Assembly (NCBI GenBank): GCA_947523045.1
Contig: CANNUR010000154.1
Location: 1 to 7,137, forward strand
Length of the DNA: 7,137 bases
Direction of reading: 5' to 3'
DNA from: an uncultured Prosthecobacter sp.
GTDB taxonomy: Bacteria; Verrucomicrobiota; Verrucomicrobiia; Verrucomicrobiales; Verrucomicrobiaceae
Shown here: in pieces, positions 1-6,237 of the stretch
How the letters are laid out: the number at the start of each line of letters is the position of its first letter
How positions within the stretch are numbered: position 1 is the stretch's first letter
Program-made: the position numbers and the translations under genes
The notes under the pieces: generated by a model
Databases searched by the model: none
What the model was told of the DNA's origin: nothing
The model's input: only the letters and a program-made list of their open reading frames with translations

Positions 1-1
1 T

Positions 2-1747
2 TTCGGCGTCGCGCAAGGCACGACGATCGCGCAGACCGGCACGCAAATCCTCAATGCCGGCGGCATCCTCGTCAGCAGCACGGTGGCTGCGCATGACAGC
101 GTCATCGTCGCTCAGGTGCGGCCCACGGCCTCGACGATCAGCAATCCTGAACTCGTCATCGTCCAGAACAATCCGCTGGGGTCGCTGGTCTTTCAGAATG
201 GCATCCTCAACCGCACGGAGACGAATCGCACGACCGTGTCGGTGGTCAAAGCGGGTCCGGGGCGGGTGGTGATTGGCGGCACCAGCACCTTCAGCGGCAA
301 CCTGCGCGTGTACGAAGGGGAGGTGCAGTTCGCGGCGGGATCCGTCGTTGGCAGCGCCATGGAGTTCCTGATCGGTTCCGGCGCGCGCAGTGGCCGGGTC
401 ACCCTCGGTTCGGCGGCCGGCACCGCCTCGCTGCTGATCGATTACATCGCCACGGTTGGCAGCGGCACGGACAACCGCATTGTCGGCGGTGCCAGCGGCC
501 TGTCGCGACTCACGCTCACTGGTTCCGTCACCACGCCGAGCAACTTTGCCAATGGCTTCCTCGGCGGCCCGGGCACGAATGAGAACCAGCTGGAATTCCG
601 CCTCGCCAGCATCGGCGGACTGGTCACGCTGGGGCCGGATAACACCTATGCCGGTGCCACCATCCTGTCGCGCGGCACCATTGAGGTGGCGCGGCTGGCG
701 GACTCCGGTCAGCCCAGCTCCCTGGGCACGGGCTCGCTGAATCCGGTGATTCAAATGGGCGATGCCACCACCAGTGCCGTCGGTTCCTCGGCGATTGCCG
801 TGCTCCGCCACATCGGCGCCGGCGATTCGGTGACCAATCGAGTGCTGAATCTCACCAACAGCGATGTCGCCGCCGAAATCACGGCGGTGAGGGCCGTGCT
901 CGAGAGTGCGGGCGCGGGCACGGTGAAGTTTACCGCGCCGTTCACGGTCGGTGGCAGCAACCCGGTGGGCCGCGTGCTGGAATTGGGCGGCAGCAACAGC
1001 GGACTCAACGAGGTGGTTGGCATTGGCCAGATCAACGCCGCGAATGCAACCTCGCTGGTCAAGACCGGCACGGGCACCTGGGCGGTCACCGGCGCCAGCC
1101 TGTTCAGCGGCGGCACGCAGGTGCAGGCCGGTCGCCTGCTGGTGACCAACAGCAACGGCTCGGCCACCGGTCTTGGATCGGTGACGGTTGCTTCCGGCGC
1201 CGTGCTCGGAGGTACGGGGCGGATCGCACCCGCGGCGGATGCCGAGATTTCCCTCACCGGTGCCACGCTGCAGGTCGGGCTGGATCTGCAGGGCGAACCC
1301 GCCACGGCGGCGACCCTGACCCTGCACACGTCCGGCAGCGGTTCGACCCGCCTGCTCTCCGGTTCAGTGCTCGCCCTCGACCTGCTCTCGGGCGCGGGCA
1401 TGGGCGACCAAAGCGCGGAGGCCGATGCGGCCGATCGGCTTGTCGTCGGTGGCAGGCTTGTCCTGGGCGATGCTGCCGTGCTGAGGGTGGGCAACCCGAA
1501 CCGCATGGAGGCCTGGGCGATTGGCGACACTTGGAAGCTGTTCGACTGGACCACGCTGTCCGGTGCGGCCGAAGGCACGTTCACGACCTACGAACTGCCG
1601 GTGCTGCCCCAGGGACTGGTCTGGGACACCTCGGACCTGTTCGATCAGGGTACGCTCGCCGTCGCCTTCGTGCCCGAGCCGGGGCGGACAGGCTTCATCG
1701 GTCTTGGCCTACTGTTCTGGCTGCTGCGCCGGAAACGCCGGGAATAA
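2..1747 (+). CDS. Autotransporter-associated beta-strand repeat protein with PEP-CTERM sorting signal (5' partial)
   Basis: The reading frame is open from the first full codon at base 2, so the true start and signal peptide lie upstream; 581 residues are visible. The chain is rich in Gly, Ala, Ser, Thr and Val, as in an extracellular beta-helix. At least three autotransporter-associated repeats (PATR/TIGR02601 type) are recognisable at about residues 81-110, 208-232 and 352-381. The third is the clearest, with VKTGTGTWAVTG followed by FSGGTQVQAGRLLV. The C-terminus (residues 557-581) has the PEP-CTERM layout: VPEPG, a short hydrophobic segment, then the basic tail RRKRRE. In known PEP-CTERM proteins this tail directs export and processing by an exosortase. 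No autotransporter beta-barrel is present, so the repeats are not evidence for a type V secretion system. The likely role is a cell-surface or extracellular-matrix protein; its ligand is unknown. The GTG at 83 is an internal codon, not the start. Confidence 0.92.
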   Translation, partial: FGVAQGTTIAQTGTQILNAGGILVSSTVAAHDSVIVAQVRPTASTISNPELVIVQNNPLGSLVFQNGILNRTETNRTTVSVVKAGPGRVVIGGTSTFSGNLRVYEGEVQFAAGSVVGSAMEFLIGSGARSGRVTLGSAAGTASLLIDYIATVGSGTDNRIVGGASGLSRLTLTGSVTTPSNFANGFLGGPGTNENQLEFRLASIGGLVTLGPDNTYAGATILSRGTIEVARLADSGQPSSLGTGSLNPVIQMGDATTSAVGSSAIAVLRHIGAGDSVTNRVLNLTNSDVAAEITAVRAVLESAGAGTVKFTAPFTVGGSNPVGRVLELGGSNSGLNEVVGIGQINAANATSLVKTGTGTWAVTGASLFSGGTQVQAGRLLVTNSNGSATGLGSVTVASGAVLGGTGRIAPAADAEISLTGATLQVGLDLQGEPATAATLTLHTSGSGSTRLLSGSVLALDLLSGAGMGDQSAEADAADRLVVGGRLVLGDAAVLRVGNPNRMEAWAIGDTWKLFDWTTLSGAAEGTFTTYELPVLPQGLVWDTSDLFDQGTLAVAFVPEPGRTGFIGLGLLFWLLRRKRRE

Positions 1748-1767
1748 CCGCCGTCGCCGCTACGTAT

Positions 1768-1775
1768 GGGAGGAG
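1768..1775 (+). promoter_or_regulatory. Shine-Dalgarno sequence of the DUF1501 gene, unusually close to its start
   Basis: GGGAGGAG abuts the ATG at 1776. The GGAGG core ends only two bases before the start codon, shorter than the usual 5-9. It still supports 1776, because the in-frame sequence between the previous stop (1747) and this ATG holds no other start codon. Confidence 0.5.
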
Positions 1776-3209
1776 ATGTCGCCTCGTCTCGAACACCTGC
1801 ACCTGCGCACCCGTCGCCAGTTTCTCGGCGCTGCCGGCCAGTTCAGTCTGGGTGCAGTTGCCCTGCAGGCCCTGGCCAACCCGGGCTCGGCCGGACCGCT
1901 CGATGCCCGCGTGCCGCATCACGCCGCGAGGGCGAAGCGGGTCATCTACCTGCACATGTCCGGGGCGCCGCCGCACCTGGATCTTTTCGACTACAAACCC
2001 GAGCTGGTGAAGCGCGCCGGCCAGGATTGTCCGGATGCCTTTCTGAAGGGGCGCACCTTCGCCTTCACCAGCGGGGTGCCCAAGCTGCTCGGCACGCCGC
2101 GCCGTTTCCAGCGCCACGGGCGTGCCGGGATGTGGATGAGCGATGCCTGCCCGAACTTCCACCGCCTGGCCGACGAGATCACGCTGGTGCGGTCGATGCA
2201 CACCGACCAGTTCAATCACGCGCCCGCCGAGCTGCTGCTGTTCACCGGTCACACTCGTCAGGGCCGGCCGTCGATGGGCTCCTGGGCCACCTACGGTCTC
2301 GGCTCGGAAAATGAAAACCTGCCCGGCTTTGTCGTCCTCATCTCCAGCGGCACCCAGCCCTCCGGCGGCCAGGGCTGCTGGGGCAGCGGCTTCATTCCCT
2401 CGGTCTATCAGGGCGTGCAATGCCGGTCGAAGGGTGATCCCGTGCTCTTCGTCAACGACCCGCCCGGCATGGACCGCGCCCTGCGCCGGCGCAGCCTCGA
2501 CGCGCTCAGCGAGTTGAACGCCCTGCAGGCATCCGAGCTCGGCCATCCCGAGACCGCCACCCGCATCGCCCAGTACGAACTCGCCTACCGGATGCAGGCC
2601 AGCGTGCCGGAGGTCATGGACATCGGCCGCGAGCCGGCGAAGGTGCTGGAGGCCTACGGTGCCAAGCCGGGGGAGTCGAGCTTCGCCAACAACTGCCTGC
2701 TGGCGCGCCGGCTGGTGGAACAGGGCGTGCGTTTTGTGCAGCTGTTCGACTGGGGCTGGGACTTCCACGGCACCAGCGCCGACACCGGTCTGACCGATGG
2801 CCTGACCAAAAAGATGGCGGCGACCGACCGGCCCGTGGCGGCGCTGATCACCGACTTGAAGCAGCGCGGGCTGCTCGACGATACCCTGGTCATCTGGGGC
2901 GGCGAGTTTGGTCGCACGCCCTTCCGCGAGGGACGCACCGCCGCCAGCCAGGTGCTGGGGCGCGACCATTATCCCGACTGCTTTTCGCTGTTCATGGCCG
3001 GTGGCGGCGTCAAGGCCGGCTTCGAATACGGGGCCACCGACGAGCTCGGCTTCTCGGTGGCCGAGAACAAGGTGCATGTGCATGACTTTCAGGCGACCGT
3101 GCTGCACCTGCTCGGCTTCGATCACGAGCGCCTCACCGCGCGCTTCCAGGGACGCGACTATCGCCTCACCGACATCCACGGCCACGTCGTGCGCGATTTG
3201 CTGGCCTGA
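1776..3209 (+). CDS. DUF1501 family protein, Tat-exported
   Basis: This is a 477-residue protein of PF07394 (DUF1501), a family of unknown reaction placed in the alkaline phosphatase/sulfatase superfamily. The start at 1776 gives a short N-terminus with a twin-arginine motif, TRRQFLG (residues 12-18), and a hydrophobic stretch to about residue 34, so export by Tat is expected. Hallmark segments appear in the family's order: HMSGAPPHLDLFDYKP (60-75), SDACPNFHRLADE (122-134), MHTDQFNHAP (141-150), GRPSMGSWATYGLGSEN (163-179), GCWGSGFIPSVYQGVQ (200-215), RIAQYELAYRMQ (263-274), WGWDFHGT (326-333), WGGEFGRTP (374-382), GRDHYPD (395-401) and FQGRDYRLTDIHG (457-469). Length and motifs look complete. 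It starts 28 bases after the PEP-CTERM gene on the same strand and may share its transcript. The DUF1549/DUF1553 cytochrome-type partners common beside this family are not in this window. The family call is firm; the substrate is unknown. Confidence 0.93.
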   Translation: MSPRLEHLHLRTRRQFLGAAGQFSLGAVALQALANPGSAGPLDARVPHHAARAKRVIYLHMSGAPPHLDLFDYKPELVKRAGQDCPDAFLKGRTFAFTSGVPKLLGTPRRFQRHGRAGMWMSDACPNFHRLADEITLVRSMHTDQFNHAPAELLLFTGHTRQGRPSMGSWATYGLGSENENLPGFVVLISSGTQPSGGQGCWGSGFIPSVYQGVQCRSKGDPVLFVNDPPGMDRALRRRSLDALSELNALQASELGHPETATRIAQYELAYRMQASVPEVMDIGREPAKVLEAYGAKPGESSFANNCLLARRLVEQGVRFVQLFDWGWDFHGTSADTGLTDGLTKKMAATDRPVAALITDLKQRGLLDDTLVIWGGEFGRTPFREGRTAASQVLGRDHYPDCFSLFMAGGGVKAGFEYGATDELGFSVAENKVHVHDFQATVLHLLGFDHERLTARFQGRDYRLTDIHGHVVRDLLA

Positions 3210-3224
3210 GCGGTGCTCAGAGCC
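3203..3224. terminator. Candidate bidirectional stem-loop at the convergent gene ends
   Basis: CTGAGC (3206-3211), a GGT loop and GCTCAG (3215-3220) form a perfect 6-bp stem. It extends by GGC (3203-3205) with GCC (3222-3224) across a bulged A. The stop codons of both convergent genes, TGA at 3207-3209 and TCA at 3217-3219 on this strand, lie inside the stem. No clear T-tract follows on either side, so intrinsic termination is unproven. Confidence 0.4.
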
Positions 3225-4707
3225 TCGCTGCCAGCGCGCGCAGGGCCTTGCGGTCGAGCTTTTGGTTGGCGGTGCGCGGCAGTTCCGTCACGACATGCAC
3301 GCGGTCGGGCAGCTTGGCGCGCTCCAGCACCGTCGCCAGGCCGGCGAGCACGGCGGCCGCTTCGGGGGCGGCACCGCGCACGGTCAGAAAGAGGTGCAGC
3401 AGGTCGCGCGCCTCATCCTTGGCACAGCCGGCGGAGGTCACGCCGGGCAGGGTAAGCGCCGCCTCCTCGACCTCGGCGGGATTGAGGCGCGTGCCACGGT
3501 GCTTGATGAGGAAGTCGGCGCGCGCCTCAAAGCTCAGGAAACCCTCGGCGTCGACGCTGCCGCGGTCGCCGGTGAACAGCGTGCGCACGCCGTCGACGGG
3601 GCGGAAGCGCAGGGCCGTCTCTTCCGGGGCATTCCAGTAGCCCGGGCTGAGGTGCGGGCCCTGCACGGCGATCTCGCCTGGGCTGCCCGGCGGCAGGGGG
3701 TGGCCCTCCGGGTCGACGGCGAAGACGCGCGTGCCATCGAGCGCGCGGCCGACGCTGTCCGGGTGCGCCGTGCGTTCCTCGGGCAGCAGGATGCTGACGC
3801 GCTTGCACTCGGTCAGGCCGTACATCGGGAAGATCCGCGCCTGCGGCAGCCTTTGCTGGAGACGGTCGATCTGCGCGGGCGGCAGGCGGTCGCCGGTGTT
3901 GCTGAGCAGGCGCAGATCGGGCAGGGCGCGCGGGCGATGCTCAAGCAGGCGCAGCAGCGCGGCAAACAGGGTGGGCACACCGGGCAGCACGCGGATCTGC
4001 TGCTGCTCCAGCCATTGTGGCAGGCCGGGGCCGACCTGTTCCGGGCGACTGAGCACGACGCAGGCGCCGCTCAAGCAGGCGAGGAAGAGCTGATAGAGCG
4101 CGTAGTCGAAGGCGAGTGGCAGAAGGACGCCGATGCGGTCCTGCTCGTGGTACTGCAGCCGGGCCTGGATGGCCGGAGTCACGAAGGCGACGTTGCCGTG
4201 GCTGAGGATGACGCCGCGCGGTGTGCCGGTGCTGCCCGAGGTGAAGACCAGGAAGGCCGGATCGTCCGCGCCGGAGTTCGCGGGTGCGGGCGGTTCGCCG
4301 GTGCCGGCGTGGTCGAGCCGCGCCACCGGGCAGCGGTCCTCGGCGGCGACCGCCAGGGGCTCGGTGCTGGCGTCGAGCAGCAGCAGGGCGGGAGTGCACT
4401 GGTCAAGAATTTTGACCAGTCCGGCCGGCTGCAACTGGGCGGGCAGCAGCGAGAAGATCGCGCCGAGGCGCAGGGCGGCGAAGGCGAGCAGGGGCAGTTC
4501 GAGCCGGTTGGGCGCGGCGATCAGCAGTCGGTCGCCGGCGCGCAGGCCGAGGCGGTGCAGCCAGCCCGCCAGCGCGGCAGTGCGCTGCACCGCCTCGGCG
4601 TAACAGAGCTCGGTGGTGCCGTCGTCGAGGAAGGGTCGGTCGGGCCAGCGCGCGGCGGCCTGCTCCAGCCAGACGGCCGGCCCGGATAAGCGCGGGTTTT
4701 CAGGCAC
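3217..4707 (-). CDS. AMP-forming acyl/aryl acid ligase (ANL superfamily)
   Basis: This is a 496-residue adenylate-forming enzyme, expected in the cytoplasm, that activates a carboxylic acid with ATP and probably transfers it to CoA or a carrier-protein thiol. All core motifs are visible: the phosphate-binding loop TSGSTGTPRG (156-165), YGLTE (296-300), TGDRG (379-383), the hinge RADFLIKHRGTRL (396-408), and NQKLDRK (481-487), whose Lys483 is the likely adenylation lysine. FDYALYQLFLACLSGACVV (200-218) and MYGLTECKRVSILLPEE (295-311) recall, from memory, the exosortase-associated acyl-CoA ligases (TIGR03098). That placement is tentative and the substrate cannot be read. Translation probably starts at a GTG five bases after the upstream stop codon; only a weak GAAG precedes it. 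It is the last gene of an operon with the exported protein and sigma factor. No carrier protein, ketosynthase or thioesterase is seen beside it. Confidence 0.92.
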   Translation of the reverse strand: MPENPRLSGPAVWLEQAAARWPDRPFLDDGTTELCYAEAVQRTAALAGWLHRLGLRAGDRLLIAAPNRLELPLLAFAALRLGAIFSLLPAQLQPAGLVKILDQCTPALLLLDASTEPLAVAAEDRCPVARLDHAGTGEPPAPANSGADDPAFLVFTSGSTGTPRGVILSHGNVAFVTPAIQARLQYHEQDRIGVLLPLAFDYALYQLFLACLSGACVVLSRPEQVGPGLPQWLEQQQIRVLPGVPTLFAALLRLLEHRPRALPDLRLLSNTGDRLPPAQIDRLQQRLPQARIFPMYGLTECKRVSILLPEERTAHPDSVGRALDGTRVFAVDPEGHPLPPGSPGEIAVQGPHLSPGYWNAPEETALRFRPVDGVRTLFTGDRGSVDAEGFLSFEARADFLIKHRGTRLNPAEVEEAALTLPGVTSAGCAKDEARDLLHLFLTVRGAAPEAAAVLAGLATVLERAKLPDRVHVVTELPRTANQKLDRKALRALAARL

Positions 4708-4712
4708 CGGCT

Positions 4713-5411
4713 TCAGCGGAAGAGTTCGCGGAAGAAGTTGCCGGTTTCCTTGCGGGCGTTGTCGGTCCAGTTCCAGGCGCGGCGGGCGGTGCGCTTGACG
4801 GCGCGCGCGGCGCGTTCGCCATTGTCGGCCTCCTCGGCCCGGCGCTGGGCGGGCGTGACACGCGGGGTCCAGTCCTGGAAGGTGACGGCACCGGTGTCGG
4901 CGGCAACGACGACGAAACCGACCTCATGGCCGGTCTCATCCTTGAGGGCGAGGCCCCATTCGGGCGCGCCGGTCTGCGGGTTGGCGGCGAGCTGGTAATC
5001 CACCGCGGCGAAGACCGCCTTGGCGGTGACGGCGGCCTTGCCGGCCTCCTGGCGGGCGGCCTCGCTGCGCAGCTTCAGCTGGGTGGTATCAAAGGGCCGT
5101 TGCGGTGCGCGGTCGAGCACACGGCTGCCCGAGCCCGCGGCCTCGGCCTGCCAGGCGCCATCGACACGGTGGACGCGGATGCGCAGCAGGTCCTGGGGGC
5201 GGAAGGTGTCACGCGAGTAGGCGGTCCATTCATTGGGTTCGGCGACGCTGCCACTGCCCTTCAGGAGGAGGACGTTGGCCTGGACCGTGGCACCGAACTG
5301 GCGGCCGACCGCGGCCAGCACGTCGGGGTTGGCATGAAGCAGGGCGGGGGCGGCGAGCAGGGCGTAGCAGAGCAGGTTTTTCATGGCGGGGCAGGGTGGG
5401 GAGGGGATCAT
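4713..5411 (-). CDS. Exported protein of unknown function, possible PepSY-like fold
   Basis: This is a 232-residue protein that I do not recognise. The chosen ATG (5411-5409) overlaps the sigma-factor stop as ATGA and follows GAGGA by three bases. An ATG at 5384 would give a more typical signal peptide (MKNLLCYALLAAPALLHA) but has no ribosome binding site and follows a C-rich stretch. Either start leaves a Sec signal with likely cleavage after LLHA, before NPD. The middle (about 125-179, numbered from 5411) alternates an Ala-rich helix with strands ending EWGLALKDETGHEVGFVVV and ADTGAVTFQDW. This pattern is reminiscent of PepSY domains, but that is inference from appearance. The C-terminal 48 residues are rich in Arg, Lys and Glu and end in aromatic, amphipathic NWTDNARKETGNFFRELFR. 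There is no membrane helix after the signal, so it is not a classical membrane anti-sigma factor despite its position behind the sigma gene. Confidence 0.8.
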   Translation of the reverse strand: MIPSPPCPAMKNLLCYALLAAPALLHANPDVLAAVGRQFGATVQANVLLLKGSGSVAEPNEWTAYSRDTFRPQDLLRIRVHRVDGAWQAEAAGSGSRVLDRAPQRPFDTTQLKLRSEAARQEAGKAAVTAKAVFAAVDYQLAANPQTGAPEWGLALKDETGHEVGFVVVAADTGAVTFQDWTPRVTPAQRRAEEADNGERAARAVKRTARRAWNWTDNARKETGNFFRELFR

Positions 5412-6082
5412 TGGTCCTCGGCGGCCAGCTTGGCGGCCTCGCGTTTGAGGATGCGGCCGACGCGGTGCTTGGCGAGGTAGACCTGGGCGGCGTTGACGCC
5501 GAGTTCCTTTTTGACGCGCTCCGGGCTCCAGCCCTTGAGCACGTAGCAGGAGAAGATTTGGTACTGGCGCGGCGAAACGATGGCCTTCACCCGGCGCAGG
5601 GCGAGGTCCATGACCTTCTCCTGCCACTCCTGGTCCCAGAGTTTCTCCAGGACCATGCCGTTGGGATCGGCGCAGCGGTCGATCGGTGCGGTGCGACGCT
5701 CGTCGGTCTCGTCGGCATACAGGTTGGCCTCGCGGCTCTGCTGCTTCTTGCGGCGGCGAAACTGGTCGAGGATGCGCCAGCGTGCCTGGTTGAGCAGGAA
5801 GGATTTGAAGGAGCCGAGGCTGGTGTCGAACTTCTTTTTCTGCAGGTTCTTGGCGACGCCGATGAAGGTCTCCTGAACGACGTCGTTGGCTTCGTCATCG
5901 CTGAGGCCGGACTTGCGGGCGACGTGAAAGACAAAGCCCGAGTAGGTGCGGTAAAACTCGTCCCAGCTGGACCAGTCCGACCAGTTGTCGAGCCGCTCAA
6001 TGAGGGTCTTGCGCGTTGGCAGGGTGCCCGACGCCTCCTTGACCAGCTCTTCGGTGATGTCTTTCGGGAGAGGATCCTCCAT
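5408..6082 (-). CDS. ECF-type RNA polymerase sigma factor (sigma-70 family)
   Basis: This is a 224-residue two-domain sigma factor, expected to direct RNA polymerase to a dedicated promoter set. The region 2 signature starts in WSSWDEFYRTYSGFVFHVARK (about 37-57). It continues with SDDEANDVVQETFIGVAKNL (61-80) and the 2.3/2.4 DNA-melting and -10 recognition part SFKSFLLNQARWRILDQFRR (91-110). Region 4 carries the helix-turn-helix at about 163-215, with SPRQYQIFSCYVLKGWSPE and VNAAQVYLAKHRVGRILKR. Length is typical of ECF factors with a slightly long N-terminus. It is the first gene of the minus-strand operon and overlaps the exported-protein gene by ATGA. No Shine-Dalgarno precedes the ATG at 6082, and a candidate promoter ends only nine bases upstream, which suggests a nearly leaderless mRNA. 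No anti-sigma factor with a zinc-binding or membrane-spanning domain is seen here. The regulon is unknown. Confidence 0.93.
   Translation of the reverse strand: MEDPLPKDITEELVKEASGTLPTRKTLIERLDNWSDWSSWDEFYRTYSGFVFHVARKSGLSDDEANDVVQETFIGVAKNLQKKKFDTSLGSFKSFLLNQARWRILDQFRRRKKQQSREANLYADETDERRTAPIDRCADPNGMVLEKLWDQEWQEKVMDLALRRVKAIVSPRQYQIFSCYVLKGWSPERVKKELGVNAAQVYLAKHRVGRILKREAAKLAAEDQ
5412..5418 (-). promoter_or_regulatory. Ribosome binding site inside the sigma gene for the exported-protein start
   Basis: On the minus strand the last sense codons of the sigma gene read GAGGACCA directly before ATGA. GAGGA sits three bases from the ATG at 5411. Together with the ATGA overlap this favours translational coupling and the longer start over the ATG at 5384. 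Confidence 0.4.
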
Positions 6083-6091
6083 GCGGGACGG

Positions 6092-6120
6092 AATCTATCG
6101 CCAGCCGGGCGGGTGGCCAA
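6092..6120 (-). promoter_or_regulatory. Candidate sigma70-type promoter of the sigma-factor operon
   Basis: Read on the minus strand, TTGGCC (6120-6115; 4 of 6 with TTGACA) is separated by exactly 17 bases from TAGATT (6097-6092; 4 of 6 with TATAAT). The -10 ends nine bases before the sigma-factor ATG, so transcription would begin at or within a few bases of the start codon. This fits the lack of a Shine-Dalgarno there. Short hexamers match by chance in GC-rich DNA, so support is moderate. Confidence 0.35.
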
Positions 6121-6146
6121 GCCCTAATTTGGCCTCGGTCGATAGA
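6094..6146. repeat. Nested inverted repeats in the divergent intergenic region
   Basis: The outer arms are TCTATCG (6094-6100) and CGATAGA (6140-6146), an exact 7-bp match. The inner arms are GGCCAA (6115-6120) and TTGGCC (6129-6134), an exact 6-bp match around an 8-base centre that includes the AT-rich CTAAT. The left arms overlap the proposed -10 and -35 of the sigma promoter. The two pairs do not share a centre (about 6120 and 6124.5). They could be operators or part of an RNA fold. Confidence 0.4.
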
Positions 6147-6178
6147 AGCCGCCGGCGGCCGGCGTTGTCTTGTCCCGC

Positions 6179-6217
6179 CGGAACTGCCTTGAAAACCCAC
6201 CCCAAGCAGGCGTTCCG
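6179..6217. repeat. Imperfect 10-bp inverted repeat upstream of the outer-membrane efflux gene
   Basis: CGGAAC-T-GCCT (6179-6189) pairs with AGGCGTTCCG (6208-6217), giving ten base pairs with one bulged T. The 18-base centre contains an A-run and C-runs. The right arm ends 20 bases before the ATG at 6238. It may be an operator or a 5'-leader hairpin. No convincing plus-strand -35/-10 pair or Shine-Dalgarno was found for the downstream gene. Confidence 0.4.
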
Positions 6218-6237
6218 CGGGTGTTTGTGCCATTCGC

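Noticed and set aside
751..1584. 277-codon minus-strand open frame opposite the beta-repeat protein
   Set aside because: The composition mirrors the Gly/Ala/Thr-rich sense strand; no domain or ribosome binding site is visible.
1521..1775. Upstream extension of the DUF1501 frame to 1521
   Set aside because: It would overlap the PEP-CTERM gene by over 220 bases in another frame and bury the Tat signal. The ATG at 1776 with GGGAGGAG gives the expected N-terminus.
1695..3185. 496-codon minus-strand open frame opposite the DUF1501 gene
   Set aside because: The DUF1501 motifs on the plus strand account for the whole region. The antisense product has no signature and would also overlap the PEP-CTERM tail.
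2908..4689. 593-codon plus-strand open frame opposite the ligase
   Set aside because: The minus strand carries every ANL motif in order. This frame encodes low-complexity Ala/Gly/Arg/Gln sequence without recognisable domains and overlaps the DUF1501 gene out of frame; it is a by-product of high GC.
5412..5627. Upstream extension of the exported-protein frame to 5627
   Set aside because: It lies inside the sigma gene in another frame, is Pro/Arg/Gly-rich, and would place the signal peptide internally.
5105..6127. 340-codon plus-strand open frame opposite the sigma factor and exported protein
   Set aside because: It is antisense to clear sigma-70 regions 2 and 4, and its N-terminal part is Arg/Gly/His-rich noise.
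6148..6159. Perfect 12-bp palindrome GCCGCCGGCGGC in the divergent intergenic region
   Set aside because: It is composed only of G and C in a GC-rich region, where such palindromes arise easily. No second copy or clear promoter relation was seen.
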